A stretch of DNA of 6,626 nucleotides from RECO01 sp050485385 (GTDB lineage: Bacteria; Pseudomonadota; Alphaproteobacteria; Geminicoccales; Geminicoccaceae): NCBI GenBank assembly GCA_050485385.1, contig JBJHBG010000170.1:1-6626 (forward strand), given 5' to 3'. A program made the position numbers and the translations under genes. Positions 1 through 3,474 of the stretch are shown one piece after another (position 1 is the first letter of the stretch; every line of letters starts with the position of its first letter). The notes below the pieces were generated by a model. That model ran no database searches. It worked only from the letters and a program-made list of their open reading frames with translations, and had not been told where the DNA came from.

Positions 1-90
1 CTCGCCCTCGTCGCCGTCATGCGCAAGCTCGTCCTGCTCGCCAATACCCTGCTCCGCAGCAACCGAACCTGGACCCAGAAACTCGCTTGA
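1..90 (+). CDS. IS110-family transposase, C-terminal fragment (5' part outside window)
   Basis: Frame 1 is open from the window edge to a TGA at 88-90 and encodes 29 residues. They contain LALVAVMRKLVLLANTLLRS, followed by NRTWTQKLA. The pattern of a small hydrophobic run, MRKL, a hydrophobic run, N, then LLR and an aromatic residue is the usual end of IS110/IS1111-family transposases, after their C-terminal Tnp_20 domain. These enzymes (DEDD plus a serine-containing domain) move the element using an element-encoded bridge RNA. Neither the catalytic residues nor the left end is visible, so I cannot say whether the copy is intact or whether it belongs to the IS110 or IS1111 subgroup. The family call rests on this short tail only; that it is the 3' end of a + strand gene is firmer. 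Confidence 0.7.
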   Translation, partial: LALVAVMRKLVLLANTLLRSNRTWTQKLA

Positions 91-146
91 TCATCACGGA
101 TACTCTAGCAGGAACCCTCGGATCGCGCACGCCTTTGGAACGAAGT

Positions 147-185
147 AGGCCCGGCGCGTGGAGGGGGGGAACGTGCGCCGGGCCT
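147..185. terminator. G+C-rich hairpin between convergent genes (possible bidirectional terminator or part of the IS end)
   Basis: AGGCCCGGCGC at 147-157 is a perfect 11-bp inverted repeat of GCGCCGGGCCT at 175-185. In + strand RNA the stem can extend inward by G158-U174, U159-G173 and G160-C172, leaving an 11-nt loop that contains seven consecutive G. It lies 56 nt after the transposase stop and about 90 nt past the fnrL stop, where transcripts from the two strands converge. Neither strand has a U-tract after the stem, so it is not a classical intrinsic terminator. It could be a Rho-assisted or bidirectional stop, or structured RNA in the non-coding end of the insertion element. Confidence 0.45.
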
Positions 186-229
186 GTCACGAGGACGAGG
201 CCAGGATAGGACATGCCCCGGACGCGGCG

Positions 230-243
230 TTGACCTGAATCAA
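230..243. promoter_or_regulatory. FNR/FnrL/ANR-type binding site (FNR box)
   Basis: TTGACCTGAATCAA matches the FNR consensus TTGAT-N4-ATCAA at nine of the ten specified positions; the only deviation is TTGAC in one half-site. It lies 29 bp beyond the stop codon of the fnrL-like gene, whose product carries the E-xx-SR recognition-helix signature that reads this motif. No + strand gene starts after it, since the sequence runs into the fnrL 3' end. As an activator site at about -41.5 it would fire leftward from near position 195, into the hairpin and antisense to the transposase. The motif is seen directly; in vivo binding is inferred. Confidence 0.65.
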
Positions 244-272
244 CCACTGGGTTGGACGTTCGTGGGAGCGCG

Positions 273-1052
273 TCAGGTGTCGCCTTCGGCGAGACGTCGC
301 AGGCCTTCGAGATCGCCCACCTCGATCGCGTGCGCACCGGCGACCTCGAGCAACCCCTGCCGCCGCAGGCTCGAGATCTGTCGGCTGACCGTTTCCATCG
401 TGAGGCCCAGATAGTCGGCGATGTCGCACCGGCTCATCGGCACCTCGACGACCACGCTGTCCCTGCGCTCGCCGCCTGCGACCGCCCGCTCGGCCAGCAT
501 GACGAAGAACGAGGCGACGCGCTCGGTCGCCGTCTTGCGGCCGAGCAGCAGCATCCAGTCGAGGGCGCGATCGAGGGTCGCCGTCGCATCCTCGAACAGC
601 CGCCGCTCCAGATGCGGCCACGCGTCCATCTGGTCGCGCAGCCGATCCTGATCGAACAGGCAAAGCTCGACGCGGGTCACCGCTTCGGCGAACGTCGCGT
701 ACTCGCCGGACAGCATCGGACCCAGAAAATCACCGGCGAACAGGAAACCGGTAATCTGTTGGCGACCATCGGGCAGGAGCTTGAACAGCTTGATCGTGCC
801 CGTCAAAACGTTGGCGACCTGACGGACGGTGGCGTCCTCCTCGACGATCAGTTCGCCCGGCTCGAACGTCTTTTGCGAGGACATGGCGTGGAGCTGTTCC
901 AATTCGCCGGCCGACAGCACCGCGCAGAACGACGCCTCGCGCACGCCGCAGACCAAGCAGCGCACCGCCTTGGTCGGCGTGAGCCGGAGGCACCCTCGTT
1001 CGGCTGTGAGTCCACCCATCCGCATGTCGCCTTTGGTGCCATGGAACTGCAT
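273..1052 (-). CDS. fnrL: Crp/Fnr-family oxygen-sensing transcriptional regulator, FnrL-like
   Basis: A 259-residue cytoplasmic DNA-binding regulator. N-terminal cysteines are spaced C32-x2-C35-x7-C43, with a fourth candidate ligand, C131, in VELCLF. This is the arrangement of alphaproteobacterial FnrL, where four cysteines hold an oxygen-labile [4Fe-4S] cluster that permits dimerisation and DNA binding without oxygen. The cyclic-nucleotide-like beta-roll spans about residues 50-135, then a dimerisation helix (about 140-185), then a winged helix with SRCDIADYLGLTMETVSRQI at 207-226. E220, S223 and R224 correspond to the residues of FNR that read TTGAT. Expected targets are microaerobic respiration and tetrapyrrole genes. 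The start is uncertain. The first ATG (1052) has only a weak GAG ahead of it. The ATG at 1025 (Met10) has AAAGG 4 nt upstream and would give 250 residues, close to typical FnrL length. The gene is divergent from the kinase. Family call is very secure; FnrL subtype rests on the cysteine spacing. Confidence 0.92.
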   Translation of the reverse strand: MQFHGTKGDMRMGGLTAERGCLRLTPTKAVRCLVCGVREASFCAVLSAGELEQLHAMSSQKTFEPGELIVEEDATVRQVANVLTGTIKLFKLLPDGRQQITGFLFAGDFLGPMLSGEYATFAEAVTRVELCLFDQDRLRDQMDAWPHLERRLFEDATATLDRALDWMLLLGRKTATERVASFFVMLAERAVAGGERRDSVVVEVPMSRCDIADYLGLTMETVSRQISSLRRQGLLEVAGAHAIEVGDLEGLRRLAEGDT

Positions 1053-1139
1053 AGCCGCTCAACCGCTCCCTGGCCCAACCTGCCGGTCAGGTCCTTGTTT
1101 GCGCCGCACGCTCAGCCTTGCCCTGCCACCAAATCCTTG

Positions 1140-1173
1140 CGTTCGAGCCTTTTTCTGGAAGTCGGCTCGAACG
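1140..1173. repeat. 10-bp perfect inverted repeat in the fnrL/kinase divergent region
   Basis: CGTTCGAGCC at 1140-1149 and GGCTCGAACG at 1164-1173 are exact reverse complements separated by 14 bp that include five consecutive T. It lies 65-98 bp before the kinase start and 88-121 bp before the fnrL start. It could be a regulator site with half-sites two helical turns apart (arm centres 24 bp apart), or a hairpin in a leader RNA. Only the repeat is seen; its role is unknown. Confidence 0.6.
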
Positions 1174-1174
1174 A

Positions 1175-1189
1175 GCGACATTTTGTCGC
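1175..1189. promoter_or_regulatory. 15-bp dyad GCGACA-TTT-TGTCGC, candidate operator
   Basis: GCGACA (1175-1180) and TGTCGC (1184-1189) form a perfect 6-3-6 dyad just right of the 10-bp inverted repeat and 48 bp before the kinase start. Size and position suit a dimeric repressor or activator acting on the kinase promoter. It is not an FNR box, so it would not be read by the neighbouring regulator. The binding protein is unknown; a 6-bp dyad can also occur by chance. Confidence 0.35.
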
Positions 1190-1217
1190 CACTGATTTAG
1201 AACAGGTTGGACACGTC

Positions 1218-1225
1218 AGGAAGGA
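1218..1225 (+). promoter_or_regulatory. Ribosome binding site of the sugar kinase gene
   Basis: AGGAAGGA is a purine-rich Shine-Dalgarno-like run ending 12 nt before the ATG at 1238. The spacing is long, but no better start codon fits: the protein aligns with the family from its first residues (MIDILGLGEPLVELN). Confidence 0.5.
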
Positions 1226-1237
1226 TCTTTCGGACCG

Positions 1238-2167
1238 ATGATCGACATCCTCGGCCTGGGCGAACCGCTCGTCGAGCTGAACCAGGACCGGACGAGCGAC
1301 GGCGCCACCTACCGCCTCGGCTTCGGCGGCGACACCTCGAACTGCGTCGTCGCCGCGGCGCGGCTGGGTGCGCGCACCGCCTATTGGACGCGGCTCGGCG
1401 CCGACGGCTTCGGCGACGCCCTGCTCGCCCTCTGGCAAAGGGAGGGGGTCGGCGCCACGGCCGTGGTGCGGGATTCCAAGGCGTCGACCGGTGCGTACGT
1501 CGTGCAGCACGGGGCGGACGGGCACCGCTTCACCTATCTCCGTGCCGGCTCCGCCGCGAGCCGCATGGCGCCGGACGACCTGCCCGCGGACCTCTTCGAA
1601 GGGGTCCGGCTGCTGCATCTTTCGGCCATCTCCCAAGCCATCAGCGTGGGCGCCTGCGATGCCTGCTTCGAGGCCGTGGCACGGGCCCGGACAGCAGGCG
1701 TGCTGGTCGCCTACGACACCAATCTCCGCCAGGCGCTCTGGCCCCTGCCGCGCGCGCGGGCGGTGATCGCCGCCGCCGTGGCCCAGGCCGACATCGTCCT
1801 GCCCAGCCTCGACGACGCGCGACTGCTCACCGGACTGGACGACCCCGAGGCCGTCGCCGCCCACTATCTCGCCCAGGGCGCCAAGCTGGTCGGCCTCACC
1901 CTCGGCCGTGACGGTGCGCTCGTCGCCACGCCGGAGCGGAGCGAGCGCATCGCCCCCTTCGCCGTCGAGGCGGTCGACGCGACCGGGGCGGGCGACGCCT
2001 TCGACGGCGCCTTCCTCACGCACTATCTGACGCACGGCGATCCCTTCGCCGCCGGTCGCTTCGCCAATGCCGCCGCCGCGCTTTCGACCCAGGGTTACGG
2101 GGCCATCGATCCCCTGCCCCGGCGGGCGGACGTGGAGGCGCTGCTCGACGGGGCTCGGCCCGTCTGA
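1238..2167 (+). CDS. kdgK: PfkB-family carbohydrate kinase, probable 2-keto-3-deoxygluconate kinase
   Basis: A complete 309-residue ribokinase-fold kinase of normal family length. The N-terminus reads LGLGEPLVELN, followed by GFGGDTSN (28-35), the substrate-binding PfkB signature. STG at 83-85, an HRFTYLRAGSAAS stretch (96-108) and YDTNLRQALW (159-168) are the pattern of KDG kinases, where the aromatic, arginine and YDTNLR residues contact the keto-deoxy acid. The C-terminal signature VDATGAGDAFDGAF (246-259) contains the anion hole and the catalytic base D253. The predicted reaction is ATP-dependent phosphorylation of 2-keto-3-deoxygluconate to KDPG, feeding KDPG aldolase and so pyruvate and glyceraldehyde-3-phosphate. 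It stands alone: no aldolase, dehydrogenase or sugar transporter is adjacent, so substrate cannot be confirmed from context. The alternative is another PfkB sugar kinase such as a fructokinase, which is less likely given the motifs. Confidence 0.85.
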   Translation: MIDILGLGEPLVELNQDRTSDGATYRLGFGGDTSNCVVAAARLGARTAYWTRLGADGFGDALLALWQREGVGATAVVRDSKASTGAYVVQHGADGHRFTYLRAGSAASRMAPDDLPADLFEGVRLLHLSAISQAISVGACDACFEAVARARTAGVLVAYDTNLRQALWPLPRARAVIAAAVAQADIVLPSLDDARLLTGLDDPEAVAAHYLAQGAKLVGLTLGRDGALVATPERSERIAPFAVEAVDATGAGDAFDGAFLTHYLTHGDPFAAGRFANAAAALSTQGYGAIDPLPRRADVEALLDGARPV

Positions 2168-2179
2168 GCAGCGCCTCGG

Positions 2180-2203
2180 GCTGCTGCCCGATCAGGCAGC
2201 GGC
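2180..2203. terminator. Short hairpin between the convergent kinase and VPLPA-CTERM genes (weak)
   Basis: GCTGCTGCC (2180-2188) pairs with GGCAGCGGC (2195-2203), 9 bp with one G-U pair in + strand RNA and a 6-nt loop. It starts 12 nt after the kinase stop and spans the stop codon (2192-2194) of the opposing gene. There is no U-tract. It could slow or end kinase transcription, but the call is weak in G+C-rich DNA. Confidence 0.3.
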
Positions 2204-3343
2204 AGTCCGCTGGCGCGCTGCCCGCAGACGCCAACCACCGAGCACGGCGAGCGCACTCACCATCGACAACACCGCGGCAGGCAACGGGACGACCGTCGCC
2301 TGACCGTACGCCGCAGCGCCCACCGTTACGTCGAAGGCGCTGGCGAAGGCGAGATGTACCGACGGAAGGGCAAAGTCGCTGCCGAGCGCGAAGCTGCCGG
2401 GAGCACCGGGGACGAATGCGGTGCTCAGAGCTGCCGCCAGCTCCGTGTCGTCCCAGCCGAGGAGCGGGTTGGATTCGACGAATACCAACAGGTCGTCGGG
2501 TGTTGCTCCGACGACGCCGAGCCCGATCACGTACAGACGTTCGAGGCCGGGGATGGTCGAGCCGGCGAAGACCTCCATTCCACTGACCCCGAAGCCTATC
2601 GCATCGTCGGCGGCAACGATCTCGATACCGGCCACCAACTCGGTGTCGATGACCGTCTCGGTACCTGGTCCGAACGACCAAGGATCGGTGGCGATCGCCG
2701 CGGCCGTTCGATTGACCGCAACGCGCTGCGACACGCTGATGTCGGTCTGTGCGCCTCCCAGCAAGGTCTGGACGGAGGCCTCGGCACGGCTGGAGGTCGG
2801 GGTTCCGGCGAATGGCCCCCCGACCAGCACGGAGTTCGACGTGTTGAGCTGCGACAGCGAATAGGGCGCCACCTTCGGCCGCACCCCCGAGCCCACCGCC
2901 GGCGCGTAGTTGCGCGAAACGAAAAAGTCGCCGAGCCCGCCCGCGACGGTGATGCCCCCCGGGATCGCGACGCTGCCGATCGCCGCCCCGTTCTCCGTGG
3001 TGGTGACGACGCCGTTGGTCACGATCGGACCGTCGACCGACCGGGTATGGGTCGAAACGGCCGCAGTGCCGGCAGTCGGTACCGTCGAGGTCTTGGATCG
3101 TGTCAGTGTACCGACGCTGCCGATGCTCACGGTGGCGGCCTCGGCCACGACCACCCCGAGCGCGAACACAGTTGCCAGCGCGACGATGCAGGGGCGGAGG
3201 CGCCGGTGCACCCCCCGGGCGACGTCGCCTCCTGACGACGTACCGGCGGCCGTCCCGCAAGCTGCGGACCGGTACCGATCGAGGGTCGGGATCGACCGAG
3301 AGGAGCCCAGATACGTCCTGGCCATGAGATCATGCCTTTGCAT
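2192..3343 (-). CDS. Exported VPLPA-CTERM sorting-domain protein of unknown function
   Basis: A 383-residue protein with two sorting signals and an unrecognised middle. The C-terminus has VVPLPAAVLSMVSALAVLGG followed by WRLRAARQR: the VPLPA motif (352-356), one hydrophobic helix (about 355-370) and a basic tail. This is the tripartite VPLPA-CTERM signal, a PEP-CTERM relative processed by exosortase in Gram-negative bacteria. At residues 47-70, RRLRP then IVALATVFALGVVV then AEAA form a Sec signal peptide, probably cut near residue 70. The mature part (about 71-351) has no cysteine, is rich in Ala, Gly, Val, Ser and Thr, and looks like an extracellular beta-rich domain. The start is uncertain: 44 residues precede the signal if the first ATG (3343) is used. 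The ATG at 3325 has AAAGG at a 9-nt spacing. A GTG at 3211 gives an ordinary signal peptide but lies 16 nt after an AGGAGG. Likely cell-surface or biofilm-matrix protein; no exosortase gene is in the window. Confidence 0.8.
   Translation of the reverse strand: MQRHDLMARTYLGSSRSIPTLDRYRSAACGTAAGTSSGGDVARGVHRRLRPCIVALATVFALGVVVAEAATVSIGSVGTLTRSKTSTVPTAGTAAVSTHTRSVDGPIVTNGVVTTTENGAAIGSVAIPGGITVAGGLGDFFVSRNYAPAVGSGVRPKVAPYSLSQLNTSNSVLVGGPFAGTPTSSRAEASVQTLLGGAQTDISVSQRVAVNRTAAAIATDPWSFGPGTETVIDTELVAGIEIVAADDAIGFGVSGMEVFAGSTIPGLERLYVIGLGVVGATPDDLLVFVESNPLLGWDDTELAAALSTAFVPGAPGSFALGSDFALPSVHLAFASAFDVTVGAAAYGQATVVPLPAAVLSMVSALAVLGGWRLRAARQRTAAA
3228..3233 (-). promoter_or_regulatory. AGGAGG on the minus strand inside the 5' part of the VPLPA-CTERM reading frame
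   Basis: AGGAGG is a perfect Shine-Dalgarno core, 16 nt ahead of the in-frame GTG at 3211-3209, which directly precedes the signal peptide (HRRLRPCIVALATVF). The spacing is too long for normal use, so it hints at, but does not prove, an internal start. It may equally be two ordinary codons for Ser-Gly-Gly. Confidence 0.25.
3335..3339 (-). promoter_or_regulatory. Ribosome binding site AAAGG favouring the ATG at 3325 of the VPLPA-CTERM gene
   Basis: AAAGG on the minus strand ends 9 nt before the in-frame ATG at 3325-3323. The upstream ATG at 3343 is preceded by CACGGTCCCT, with no purine-rich run. Both starts lie downstream of the predicted transcription start near 3372. Confidence 0.4.
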
Positions 3344-3378
3344 AGGGACCGTGGACGAGACCCGCGCACGAACATGGA

Positions 3379-3407
3379 ATAATAGTTACTTATTAGAAAC
3401 ATGTCAA
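3379..3407 (-). promoter_or_regulatory. Sigma-70-type promoter of the VPLPA-CTERM gene
   Basis: On the minus strand, TTGACA (3407-3402, all six consensus bases) is followed by exactly 17 bp and then TATTAT (3384-3379, five of six). This lies in an AT-rich stretch (about 3371-3410) that stands out in otherwise G+C-rich DNA. The predicted transcription start is near 3372, giving a leader of about 29 nt to the first ATG or 47 nt to the ATG at 3325. The hexamers are seen directly; that this is a strong housekeeping promoter is inferred. Confidence 0.75.
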
Positions 3408-3474
3408 ATCAACTCGGAGTTCGGCGCGCGGCAGGGCCACGCCAAATCGCGGATGCCGATCGTCACCGAGGCTC

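Noticed and set aside
1136..1175. GTTCGAGCC resembling a tRNA T-loop
   Set aside because: The flanking bases do not pair as a T stem, and no anticodon or D arm precedes it. The element is better described as an inverted repeat.
252..1241. 329-codon + strand frame opposite fnrL
   Set aside because: Antisense to a clear Crp/Fnr gene with conserved cysteines and helix-turn-helix; no recognisable motifs.
1112..2035. 307-codon minus-strand frame opposite the kinase
   Set aside because: The kinase has both PfkB signatures in the other strand; this is its shadow.
2016..3260. 414-codon minus-strand frame overlapping the VPLPA-CTERM gene and the kinase 3' end
   Set aside because: The competing frame has a signal peptide, a VPLPA-CTERM tail and a matching promoter. 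This one is arginine-rich and featureless.
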